The position numbers were made by a program, and so were the translations under genes. Positions 1 through 7,746 of a stretch of DNA of 43,254 nucleotides are shown piece after piece; position 1 is the stretch's first letter; every line of letters begins with the position of its first letter. The notes below the pieces were generated by a model. The model saw only the letters and a list, made by a program, of their open reading frames with translations, had not been told where the DNA came from and did no database searches. The stretch is from an uncultured Bacteroidota bacterium (GTDB lineage Bacteria > Bacteroidota > Bacteroidia > Flavobacteriales > Flavobacteriaceae). The DNA lies in the NCBI GenBank assembly GCA_902593075.1, contig CACJHA010000009.1, forward strand, positions 1 to 43,254, in the 5' to 3' direction.

Positions 1-176
1 TCAAGTGTTTTTTTTTGAATTAATTGAATATCGTTAGCACCATGTATTAATCCAAAAGAGAAAATTAGAATAAAGGATATAATAGATTGATTTTCAGCAC
101 TTAAAATTGAATTTATAACCAAAAATATAAGAGTTGAAAAAAAATGAAGCCTGTATTTTTTAAGGGTTGCCAACAA
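1..176 (-). CDS. blh: Brp/Blh-family beta-carotene 15,15'-dioxygenase, 5' end only (runs off the window)
   Basis: Reading the minus strand from about 176 down to 1 gives an open frame of about 58 residues. It has hydrophobic helices and ends in FGLIHGANDIQLI, which matches the first conserved His-containing motif (G-x-x-HGA-x-D) of Brp/Blh membrane dioxygenases. These enzymes cleave beta-carotene to two retinals, the chromophore of the proteorhodopsin encoded divergently next door. The frame is closed upstream by a TAA near 202-204. It contains no ATG, so the start is probably one of two adjacent TTG codons (174-176 or 171-173). An alternative is that the true start lies upstream and a sequence error breaks the frame. 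The rest of the gene is outside the window. The family call rests on one motif plus the adjacency to the rhodopsin gene. Confidence 0.72.
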   Translation of the reverse strand, partial: MLATLKKYRLHFFSTLIFLVINSILSAENQSIISFILIFSFGLIHGANDIQLIQKKTL

Positions 177-274
177 GAAATTAGTTTTTAAATCAAAATT
201 TTATTGATAAAAATTATGAGTAAGTTTAATTTTTTCTAAATTTACCTAAACAAAAACAAATAATTAATTCTAAT
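177..274. promoter_or_regulatory. Divergent intergenic region between blh and proteorhodopsin
   Basis: This 98-bp AT-rich gap must carry the promoters of both retinal synthesis (minus) and the opsin (plus). No perfect TAnnTTTG box is present. The nearest plus-strand candidates are TAAGTTTA (221-228) and TAAATTTA (237-244), each one base off consensus and without a TTG at the expected 18-21 bp upstream. The exact promoter is therefore not resolved. Confidence 0.3.
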
Positions 275-1006
275 ATGGAAAAATTTTTAAGTTTAATAGT
301 TACGGCTGGTAGTGTTGATACAGCTGACTATGTTGGATTCACTTTTTTTGTAGGATGTATGGCAATGATGGCAGCATCAGCGTTTTTCTTCCTCTCAATG
401 AATTCTCACGATAACAAATGGAGAACATCAATTCTAGTTTCAGGATTGATAACCTTTATAGCTGCAGTTCACTATTGGTACATGAGGGAATATTGGTTAG
501 AAAATCAAACTTCCCCAACTTTCTTCCGATATGTTGACTGGATACTAACAGTTCCTCTTATGTGTGTTGAGTTTTACCTAATACTCAAACCTGCGGGGGC
601 TTCTACTAAAATGATGTGGAGATTAATTCTTCTGTCAACAATTATGTTAGTTGGCGGATATTTAGGCGAAGCTGTATACACTACTGGTGTTGGCCCTGCT
701 GCCTGGGGATTAGTTTCAGGTATTGCATATTTTGTAATTGTATATGATATTTGGATGGGAGAAGCTAAGAAATTAGCAACTTCTGCAGGAGGTGCAACTT
801 TATCAGCTCATAATATGCTTGCTAAATTTGTACTAATTGGTTGGGCTATTTACCCAATCGGTTATATGGCTGGTACTGAAGGATGGTATAGTGGTATTTT
901 CGGAGGTCTTGAAGGATCAATGGATGTACTTTACAATGTAGGTGATGCCATAAACAAGATAGGTTTTGGATTGGTTGTTTATAATTTAGCAGTTCAATCT
1001 AAATAA
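275..1006 (+). CDS. Green-type proteorhodopsin (light-driven proton pump)
   Basis: A 243-residue seven-helix microbial rhodopsin of the inner membrane. Helix C reads RYVDWILTVPLMCVEFYLI and carries the proton-pump triad: Asp88 (acceptor, GPR Asp97), Thr92 (Thr101) and Glu99 (donor, GPR Glu108). The residue at the spectral tuning position (GPR 105) is Met96, the green-absorbing state usual in flavobacterial proteorhodopsins; blue types have Gln. His66 (GPR His75), the partner of the primary acceptor, is present. The retinal Schiff-base lysine is Lys228 in the helix G motif DAINK. The DTE motif argues against a sodium (NDQ) or chloride pump. The gene stands alone, divergent from blh, and ends at a strong hairpin terminator. 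Length and start are normal for the family. Confidence 0.98.
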   Translation: MEKFLSLIVTAGSVDTADYVGFTFFVGCMAMMAASAFFFLSMNSHDNKWRTSILVSGLITFIAAVHYWYMREYWLENQTSPTFFRYVDWILTVPLMCVEFYLILKPAGASTKMMWRLILLSTIMLVGGYLGEAVYTTGVGPAAWGLVSGIAYFVIVYDIWMGEAKKLATSAGGATLSAHNMLAKFVLIGWAIYPIGYMAGTEGWYSGIFGGLEGSMDVLYNVGDAINKIGFGLVVYNLAVQSK

Positions 1007-1025
1007 TCAAATAATATATTTTATA

Positions 1026-1052
1026 AAAAACCGCCTTAAAGGCGGTTTTTTT
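1026..1052. terminator. Bidirectional rho-independent terminator after proteorhodopsin
   Basis: CCGCCTT (1031-1037) pairs with AAGGCGG (1039-1045). The stem is extended by A5 on the left and T5 on the right and followed by a T tract. The A and T tracts on both sides let it serve both the opsin gene (plus) and argS (minus), which ends at 1053. Confidence 0.9.
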
Positions 1053-2831
1053 TTACATCCTTTGAGGTAAGCTTATACCTAATAAACTACAAGAATTTTT
1101 CAAATTCTTGGCTACATTTTTTAGTAATATTAGCCTAAAATTCTTTGAAATAATACTTTCCGCTCCTAAAATTGTAACATTCTGATAAAAGGAATTAAAT
1201 CTTTTTACAAGTTCGTAAATGTAGTTCGAAATAATAGCTGGGCTGAGACTTTTTAATGATTGTTCAACAATTTCAGGATAAAGAATAAGTTGTTTAATAA
1301 TCAAGATTTCTTTTAAGTCCAATTTTTCCGGCATTCGAGCATTTAGATCAATATTGTTGCTTTTCAAAATTGATTGGATTCTAGCGTATGTATACTGAAT
1401 AAAAGGGCCAGTATTTCCATTAAAATCGATAGATTTTTCTGGATCAAAAAGTATTGCTTTTCTTGGATCAACTTTCAAAATATAATACTTTAGGGCTCCA
1501 AGGCTAATTTTTTCATAAAGATCATTTTTTTCACTTTTTGAAAATCCCTCAAGTTTTCCAAGTTTACTTGATATTTGCTTTGCGGTGGTTTTCATTTTTG
1601 ACATTAAATCATCTGCATCAACTACATTTCCTTCCCTACTTTTCATTTTACCGTCAGGTAAATCAACCATACCATAACTTAGGTGATGTAACATGTTAGT
1701 CCATTTAATTCCTAATTTTTTTAAAATTAAAAACAAGGTTTTAAAGTGGTACTCTTGCTCATTACCAACAGTATAAATCATACCTTTTACTTCAGGAAAA
1801 TCATCAAACCTTTGCATCGCCGTACCAATATCTTGAGTTATGTAAACAGAAGTTCCATCTGATCTTATTAGTACTTTTTCATCAAGACCGTTTTCAGTTA
1901 AATCAATACAAATTGAACGGTCTTCCTTTTTGTAAAATATATCTTGGGATATACCTTTTTCAACAATTTTCTTGCCCTTTAAATATGTATTACTTTCGTA
2001 ATAATTTTTATCAAATTCAATTCCTAGAGACTTATAGGTTTTATCAAACCCTTCATAAACCCATGAATTCATTTTTTTCCACAATTTGATTGTTTTATTA
2101 TCTCCTGATTCCCATTTTTGAAGCATTTTTTTGGCCTCTAAAAAAATTGGAGCTTTTCTCTCAGCATCATCTTTTTTATATCCTTTGTCAATAAGAATTT
2201 TTATCTGCTTTTGATACTCTTTCTCAAACAAGACATAATAATTGCCAACAAATTTGTCTGGTTTAATACCAGTGGATTTTGGAGTTAAACCTTTAGCAAA
2301 TTTTAACCATGAAATCATTGATTTACAGATATGTATCCCTCTATCATTTATTATTTGAGTTTTAATAGATTTATGTCCGTTGGCTTTCAAAATTCTAGTT
2401 ATTGAATCACCTAATAAATTATTTCTAATATGTCCCAAGTGCAGTGGTTTATTGGTATTTGGTGAAGAAAACTCAACAAGAGTAATTCCGTTTTTTTCAT
2501 CAATAGGTTTATGTCCATATTCTGGATTTGGGTTTATCTCTTTAAGAAAATTTACATAAAAAACATCGAGAATATTTAAATTGAGAAATCCTTTGATAAT
2601 ATTAAAATCAAAAACCCAGGAAACTCTACCAACAAGAAAAGAACCTATCTCCTTTGATAGAGATTCTAGATCATTATCTACTTTATTTTGAAGTGGAAAA
2701 ACCAACATAGTAATATCCCCGTCAAAACCGTCTCTAGTCTTAACAAAGTCAAAACTATCGATATCAACACTATAATTATCTTTGAAAAACTCTTTTAAAA
2801 AAGGAGAAAACTGTTCAGAATAAAATTTCAT
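1053..2831 (-). CDS. argS: Arginyl-tRNA synthetase
   Basis: A 592-residue class Ia aminoacyl-tRNA synthetase that charges tRNA-Arg in the cytoplasm. The order is the usual one: an N-terminal Arg-tRNA-synthetase domain (about 1-90), then the catalytic Rossmann core beginning at VEFSSPNTNKPLHLGH with the HIGH-type signature HLGH at 131-134. The KMSKS-equivalent KMKSREGNV lies at 395-403. A helical DALR anticodon-binding domain closes the protein, ending in the family-typical C-terminal Met. The length is normal and no residue is unusual. The gene is convergent with proteorhodopsin, sharing the terminator, and divergent from the SDR gene at 2911 across a 79-bp gap. ATG is the start. Confidence 0.98.
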   Translation of the reverse strand: MKFYSEQFSPFLKEFFKDNYSVDIDSFDFVKTRDGFDGDITMLVFPLQNKVDNDLESLSKEIGSFLVGRVSWVFDFNIIKGFLNLNILDVFYVNFLKEINPNPEYGHKPIDEKNGITLVEFSSPNTNKPLHLGHIRNNLLGDSITRILKANGHKSIKTQIINDRGIHICKSMISWLKFAKGLTPKSTGIKPDKFVGNYYVLFEKEYQKQIKILIDKGYKKDDAERKAPIFLEAKKMLQKWESGDNKTIKLWKKMNSWVYEGFDKTYKSLGIEFDKNYYESNTYLKGKKIVEKGISQDIFYKKEDRSICIDLTENGLDEKVLIRSDGTSVYITQDIGTAMQRFDDFPEVKGMIYTVGNEQEYHFKTLFLILKKLGIKWTNMLHHLSYGMVDLPDGKMKSREGNVVDADDLMSKMKTTAKQISSKLGKLEGFSKSEKNDLYEKISLGALKYYILKVDPRKAILFDPEKSIDFNGNTGPFIQYTYARIQSILKSNNIDLNARMPEKLDLKEILIIKQLILYPEIVEQSLKSLSPAIISNYIYELVKRFNSFYQNVTILGAESIISKNFRLILLKNVAKNLKNSCSLLGISLPQRM

Positions 2832-2910
2832 TCTATTATTTATTTAAAGATAGTTATAAAGAATAAATTGAAATACAGAAATAAATACTTTAAAATAATT
2901 ATTTTCATAA

Positions 2911-4383
2911 ATGAAAATGAATAAAGAATTATTAAATATCTTAGTTACGGGAGCGAATGGTTATATAGGAATGCGCTTAATTCCAAAATTGGTTGAAAAT
3001 GGACACAGAGTTTATTGTGCAGTAAGAAATCCTGAAAGATTATCTTTAAATCCAAACCTCTTAAAAAAAGTAAAAATAATAACAATTGATTTTCTCAATA
3101 TTCCAAAAAAAAATTCTATTCCAAAAGAAATAGATATAGTTTATTATTTAATCCATTCAATGTCATCAAAAATAGATAGCTTCTATAAAATGGAAATTGA
3201 TTGTGCAAAAAACTTCAATCATTTAATAAGAAGAACTTACGCTAAACAGATAATTTTTTTAAGCGGAATTGTTAACAATAAAAATCTTTCAAAACATTTA
3301 GAATCAAGAAAAAATGTAGAGCGAATTCTTAGAAAAAATCAAATCAAATTAACAGTTCTTAGAGCAGGTATAATAGTTGGATCTGGAAGTGCATCATTTG
3401 AAATCATAAGAGATTTGTGTGAAAAACTACCAATTATGATAACTCCAAAATGGGTTAAAACAAAATCACAACCAATAGCGATTAGAAATGTTATTGAATT
3501 TCTAACTGGTGTCTTATTACATCCTAAATGTATCGGAAAAGCTTTTGATATTGGGGGTTTAAGTGTTTTAACTTACAAAGAAATGCTTTACAGGTATTCT
3601 AAAAACAGAGGATTAAAAAAATTAATTATTACCCTTCCAATAATGACTCCAAGATTATCTTCATACTGGCTTTATTTTGTTACTTCAACTTCATATCCGT
3701 TAGCTGTAAACTTAGTTAAAAGTATGAAATCAGAGGTGTTGGTTAAAAGTGATAAACTTCATGAAATACTCAATGTAAACTTATACACTTATGATGAAGC
3801 CATTAAAATGGCTTTTATAAAGATTGAACAAAACAGCGTAATTAGCAGCTGGAAAGATAGTTTGGTTAGTGGACTTATAAACAACGAACTAAAACATTAC
3901 ATACAAGTTCCAAAATTTGGAATTCTACAGGACAAAAAAATCGAAAAAAAAATACACCCAGAAAAAACTTTAGAGTCATTATGGAAAATTGGAGGAGATA
4001 CTGGTTGGTATTATGCAAATTTTTTATGGAAAATAAGAGGATATCTAGATCAACTATCTGGAGGAGTAGGTTTGAGAAGAGGAAGAACTCATAATAATAA
4101 AATCTTCACTGGAGATTCTTTAGATTTTTGGAGAGTATTATTGGCAGATAAAAAAAATATGAGATTATTATTATTTGCAGAAATGAAGTTACCTGGAGAA
4201 GCTTGGTTAGAATTTAAAATTGTGAAAGATAGTATTTTTCAAACTGCCACCTTTAGACCGAAGGGATTGTGGGGAAGAGTTTATTGGTATGTATTAAGTC
4301 CATTCCACTATTTTATTTTCAGAGGAATGTTAAAGAACCTCTCAGTAAAAAAATCATCTCTTGTTAATGGGAACAAATTTTAA
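2911..4383 (+). CDS. NAD(P)-binding SDR protein with C-terminal DUF2867 domain
   Basis: A 490-residue two-part protein. Residues about 8-300 form an atypical extended SDR/NmrA-like Rossmann domain with a clear dinucleotide-binding motif, VTGANGYIG. Residues about 340-480 match the DUF2867 type, with the conserved stretch WKIGGDTGWYYANFLWKIRG and a GLRRGR motif. The substrate is unknown. In other marine bacteria I associate this family (YbjT-like) with photolyase/cryptochrome clusters; here it lies about 8.5 kb away from the photolyase island. The 3' end overlaps the end of the convergent citrate synthase reading frame by 30 nt. Start ATG at 2911, with an alternative ATG at 2917. The fold is confident; the function is not known. 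Confidence 0.85.
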   Translation: MKMNKELLNILVTGANGYIGMRLIPKLVENGHRVYCAVRNPERLSLNPNLLKKVKIITIDFLNIPKKNSIPKEIDIVYYLIHSMSSKIDSFYKMEIDCAKNFNHLIRRTYAKQIIFLSGIVNNKNLSKHLESRKNVERILRKNQIKLTVLRAGIIVGSGSASFEIIRDLCEKLPIMITPKWVKTKSQPIAIRNVIEFLTGVLLHPKCIGKAFDIGGLSVLTYKEMLYRYSKNRGLKKLIITLPIMTPRLSSYWLYFVTSTSYPLAVNLVKSMKSEVLVKSDKLHEILNVNLYTYDEAIKMAFIKIEQNSVISSWKDSLVSGLINNELKHYIQVPKFGILQDKKIEKKIHPEKTLESLWKIGGDTGWYYANFLWKIRGYLDQLSGGVGLRRGRTHNNKIFTGDSLDFWRVLLADKKNMRLLLFAEMKLPGEAWLEFKIVKDSIFQTATFRPKGLWGRVYWYVLSPFHYFIFRGMLKNLSVKKSSLVNGNKF

Positions 4384-5483
4384 ATCTGTTTTTCCTGTGA
4401 AAATCTGTCTAGGACGGCCAATGGGTTCATTGTTTTTTCTCATTTCCCACCACTGTGCAATCCATCCTGGTAATCTGCCCAGTGCAAACATAACTGTAAA
4501 CATCTGAGTTGGGATTCCAAGCGCACGATATATAATTCCGGAATAAAAATCCACATTAGGATACAATTTTCTTTTTACGAAATATTCATCCGTTAAAGCT
4601 AATTTTTCTAATGACTTTGCTATTTCTAAAACTGGATCAGTTACACCTAAATCATTTAAAACCTCATCAGCAGCCTTTTTAATAATTTTTGCTCGAGGAT
4701 CAAAATTTTTGTAAACTCGATGTCCAAACCCCATTAGTCTAAACGGATCTTTCTTATCTTTTGCTTTTAAAATATACTTATCGATATCACCATTGTCATT
4801 TTTAATTTTCTCTAACATTTCGATTACCGCCTGATTGGCTCCACCATGAAGTGGACCCCAAAGTGCTGAAATGCCAGCAGAAACTGATGCAAATAGGCCA
4901 GCATGGGATGAACCCACAATTCTAACAGTTGATGTTGAACAATTTTGTTCATGATCGGCGTGTAAAATTAAAAGTTTATTTAATGCATTGTTAACAATTT
5001 TGTTTGGCTTATATTTTTCAGTTGGATGACGAAAAAACATTTGTGCGATATTATCTTCAAAACTTAGAGATCTATCGGCGTAATTCAAAGGTAAACCTTT
5101 AACTTTTCTGTAAGTCCAAGCACACAAAATAGGTAGTTTTGCCATTAAATTAACCACTGCAGAGTATATTTCTTCTTCTGATTCAACATCCACTGAATCG
5201 GGATCAAATGCAGTTAAAGCAGGTAAGAAACTTCTAAAAAACCTGCACTTTTTGTTAAATCTTCAATTGAATAACCTCTATAACTCAATTCACCTTTTTC
5301 ACCATTTAAATAGGTGATTTCACTGAGGCATGATCCTGAATTTTTGTAGCCTGGATCAATAGTTATTAATCCAGTTTCTGCTCTAAGTGAATTAATATTA
5401 ATTGCACGTTCGTTTTTCGAACCTTTAACAACTGGAAACTCATAATACTTATCTCCAACTAGAATCTTTACACTATCACTCAT
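4354..5483 (-). pseudogene. gltA: Citrate synthase interrupted by an internal deletion with frameshift
   Basis: Two consecutive minus-strand frames encode the two ends of one citrate synthase. Codons 5483-5214 give a normal N-terminus (about 89 residues) ending ...FLEVSYLL-stop. A second frame resumes as ALTAFDPDSVDVE (about 5217-5180) and runs to a normal C-terminus at 4354. The second part keeps the active-site blocks HADHEQNCSTSTVR, WGPLHGGAN, GFGHRVYKNFDPRA and VDFYSGI. Against the usual length of about 428 residues, roughly 50 residues (about 150 bp) between SYLL and SALTAF are missing and the frame changes, so no full enzyme can be made as written. The rest of the gene is undamaged, so the lesion is recent or a cloning/assembly error. 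The GTG at 5193 is unlikely to be a true start. Confidence 0.9.
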
Positions 5484-5554
5484 AATTAACCTATATGGGT
5501 AAATTTATTGAAAATAAAGCTATAATTGAAATTAATTCAAGTATTAATGCTTAG

Positions 5555-5794
5555 TTAGAATTTTATATTAAATGATTTTTTTTGAAGATAAATAGATTTA
5601 TCAGAAAGTCTCTCTTCTATTCTAAGCAATTGGTTGTATTTAGACATTCTATCACTTCTTGATGCAGAACCGGTTTTAATTTGACAGGTTTTCATTGCAA
5701 CAGATAAGTCAGCAATAGTGGAGTCAGAAGTTTCACCTGATCTGTGAGACATAACCGCAGTATATCCTGCATTATGTGCCATTTTTACAGCTTC
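5555..5794 (-). pseudogene. eno: Enolase C-terminal fragment
   Basis: The minus strand encodes about 79 residues matching only the extreme C-terminus of enolase: [21 protein letters not shown], then [23 protein letters not shown]. This includes the loop Ser-His-Arg-Ser and the active-site lysine region (IKTGS). Upstream of Glu (5794) the frame departs at once from enolase sequence, where SETI or a similar run should precede EAV. About 350 N-terminal residues, including the other catalytic residues, are absent. The fragment lies 71 bp upstream of the broken citrate synthase and on the same strand, which matches an eno-gltA gene order I know from flavobacteria. It is better read as a truncated relic than as a small gene starting at Met 5782. 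Confidence 0.88.
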
Positions 5795-5875
5795 AAAGAT
5801 ACATTGAAACCAACTACAAAGGAAAGTTATTTATAAATTTACCTAATAGGAATATAATATTAAAATATTTTTTAA

Positions 5876-6634
5876 ATGATAAAAATTTCAATTATTGGTG
5901 CCGGGAATGTTGGAATAAATATGTTTCAAACACTAAGAAAAAAAAAGGATGTTAAAATAGTATCAATGTTTAACAGGTCCATAGAAAAAATTTTAGGTTA
6001 CAGGAACAAAATATTTATCACCAATGATATTAATGAAATCAAGATATCTGACATATATATTATCTCCACAAATGACTCTTCAATTGAGAAGATTAGTAAT
6101 AAACTTAAAGGAGGAGACGGAATAGTTGTACATACCTCTGGAAGTACAGAAATGAAAATTCTTTGTATTCACAAAAATTTTGGTGTGTTCTATCCACTTC
6201 AAACATTGACAAAAGATAAACTAAGTGATTTTAAAAATATACCGATTTGTATAGAAGCAAATAATGATATTAATACCAAAAAATTAAAAAAATTGGGTAA
6301 AATTATTGGATCAAAATGCTATCATGTTGATTCAAAACAAAGATTAGCTCTGCATGTTGCAGCTGTATTTGCCTGTAATTTCACTAATTATTTATTCAGT
6401 ATAGCTTATGATATTTGTACTAACAATAAAATACCATTTGAAACTTTATTTCCCTTAATTAGAGAAACTTTAGAAAAAATAGAACAGAATAACCCTTATA
6501 AAATACAAACTGGTCCTGCAATAAGAAAAGACTTAATTACTATTAAAAAACACTTAAATTTCATTAAATCTAAAAATTCAAAAAAAATATACTCTATATT
6601 AACAGAAGGAATAATTGCTAATAATGGAAAATAA
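5876..6634 (+). CDS. Rossmann-like and DUF2520 domain protein
   Basis: A 252-residue protein. An N-terminal NAD(P)-type Rossmann domain (ISIIGAGNVGINM, residues 4-16) is followed by the DUF2520 helical domain, with FGVFYPLQTLTK and the RLALHVAAVFACNFTNYL helix. The architecture resembles 6-phosphogluconate/ProC-type dehydrogenases, but no substrate is known. It is the first gene of a tight plus-strand run in which its stop overlaps the start of kdsC and kdsC overlaps maf. DUF2520-kdsC-maf is an order I associate with Bacteroidota. The upstream DNA abuts the enolase relic (82 bp), so part of its ancestral upstream region may have been lost. Confidence 0.88.
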   Translation: MIKISIIGAGNVGINMFQTLRKKKDVKIVSMFNRSIEKILGYRNKIFITNDINEIKISDIYIISTNDSSIEKISNKLKGGDGIVVHTSGSTEMKILCIHKNFGVFYPLQTLTKDKLSDFKNIPICIEANNDINTKKLKKLGKIIGSKCYHVDSKQRLALHVAAVFACNFTNYLFSIAYDICTNNKIPFETLFPLIRETLEKIEQNNPYKIQTGPAIRKDLITIKKHLNFIKSKNSKKIYSILTEGIIANNGK

Positions 6635-7133
6635 AAACTACAAAGAATTACTTAAAAAAATCACAACCTTCATTCTAGATGTGGATGGTGTTCTAACAAA
6701 TGGAAAAATATTGGTTACATCAAAAGGAAAAATGTTAAGAGAAATGAACACAAAGGATGGTTTTATTATAAAATACGCATTAGATAAAGGCTTTAAAATT
6801 TTTATTATTTCAGGAGGGACAAATAAAGGGGTCAAAGAAAGACTAAAAGACTTAGGTATCGATGAAATATTTTTAGGAGAGCATTCAAAAAATAATACTT
6901 ATGAGAAGCTAATAAAAAAATACAACCTCCAAATGAATGAAATTGTTTATATGGGAGACGATATACCTGATATACCTGTAATGAAAAAAATTGGAGTCCC
7001 CTGTTGTCCGAATGATGCTGTCCCAGATGTAAAACAAATTTCTATCTATGTATCCAAAAAAAATGGCGGAGAGGGATGTGTAAGAGATATTATAGAACAG
7101 ACCTTAAGGGTTCAAAACAAATGGCTTACATAG
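6624..7133 (+). CDS. kdsC: KdsC-like HAD phosphatase (3-deoxy-D-manno-octulosonate 8-phosphate phosphatase)
   Basis: A 169-residue cap-less (C0) HAD-superfamily phosphatase. It carries motif I DVDGVLTNG (nucleophile and acid Asp pair), MNTKDG, the motif II ISGG, and YMGDDIPD (motif III acidic residues binding Mg). It is predicted to dephosphorylate Kdo-8-phosphate in lipopolysaccharide core synthesis; KdsB, the next activating step, is encoded at 41413-42147. The ATG at 6624 is chosen because it lies just inside the end of the DUF2520 gene (11-nt overlap, translational coupling); an ATG at 6615 would add three residues. The 3' end overlaps maf by 13 nt. Confidence 0.92.
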   Translation: MENKNYKELLKKITTFILDVDGVLTNGKILVTSKGKMLREMNTKDGFIIKYALDKGFKIFIISGGTNKGVKERLKDLGIDEIFLGEHSKNNTYEKLIKKYNLQMNEIVYMGDDIPDIPVMKKIGVPCCPNDAVPDVKQISIYVSKKNGGEGCVRDIIEQTLRVQNKWLT

Positions 7134-7702
7134 AATTTAATAAAGGTAAAAAAATTATTTTAGGTTCTAACTCTCCTAGAAGAAAACAACTGCTTCAAGA
7201 TGTTGGTATAAATTTCGAAATAAGAGCTTTTCAAACTAATGAAAATTACCCTACCAAACTAAAAGGGCATGAAATAACAGAGTATTTAGTTAAAAAAAAA
7301 GCTCTAGAATTTAAGGAAGTTAAAGATGATGAGATTATAATTACTGCTGATACTATAGTTTGGGCCGAAAATCAACACCTTGGAAAACCGAATAATATAA
7401 CAGAAGCGAAAAAATTTTTAGAGAAAATTTCAAATAAGAAACATGAAGTAATCACTTCTGTATGTTTTACTGAAAAAGAAAAAAAAACAATAATTTCTGA
7501 ATCAACATTTGTTTTTTTTAAAAAAATATCAAACAGCGAAATTAATTATTATTTAAAAAATTTTGATTTTATAGACAAAGCAGGTGCTTATGGGATACAA
7601 GATTGGATAGGAATTATAGGTGTAAAAAAAATCGAAGGTAGTTACACAAATGTCGTTGGACTTCCAGTTTGTCAAGTTATTGATGTCCTTCAAAAATTGT
7701 AA
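7121..7702 (+). CDS. maf: Maf-family nucleotide pyrophosphatase
   Basis: A 193-residue Maf/YhdE-type protein. The N-terminal signature is ILGSNSPRRKQLL, the conserved acidic motif is ITADTIVW, and the C-terminal motif is DKAGAYGIQ followed by the YTNVVGLP region. The family hydrolyses non-canonical or pyrimidine nucleoside triphosphates (dTTP/UTP type) to monophosphates. The ATG at 7121 is preferred because it gives the family-typical short N-terminus and overlaps the kdsC stop (7131-7133); a longer frame from 7076 would add 15 residues with no family match. It is the third gene of the DUF2520-kdsC-maf unit. Confidence 0.93.
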   Translation: MAYIEFNKGKKIILGSNSPRRKQLLQDVGINFEIRAFQTNENYPTKLKGHEITEYLVKKKALEFKEVKDDEIIITADTIVWAENQHLGKPNNITEAKKFLEKISNKKHEVITSVCFTEKEKKTIISESTFVFFKKISNSEINYYLKNFDFIDKAGAYGIQDWIGIIGVKKIEGSYTNVVGLPVCQVIDVLQKL

Positions 7703-7746
7703 ATATTAGCAATAATTTATGGGATTAAAGACTAAATTTATAACAA

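Noticed and set aside
4354-5193. A 279-residue short citrate synthase starting at GTG 5193
   Set aside because: The match to citrate synthase continues upstream of the GTG (ALTAFDPDS) and the N-terminal part is present in another frame, so this is one damaged gene.
5555-5782. A 75-residue small protein starting at the ATG at 5782
   Set aside because: The sequence matches the C-terminus of enolase without a break and the match extends upstream of that Met (EAVK), so it is a truncated enolase, not an independent gene.
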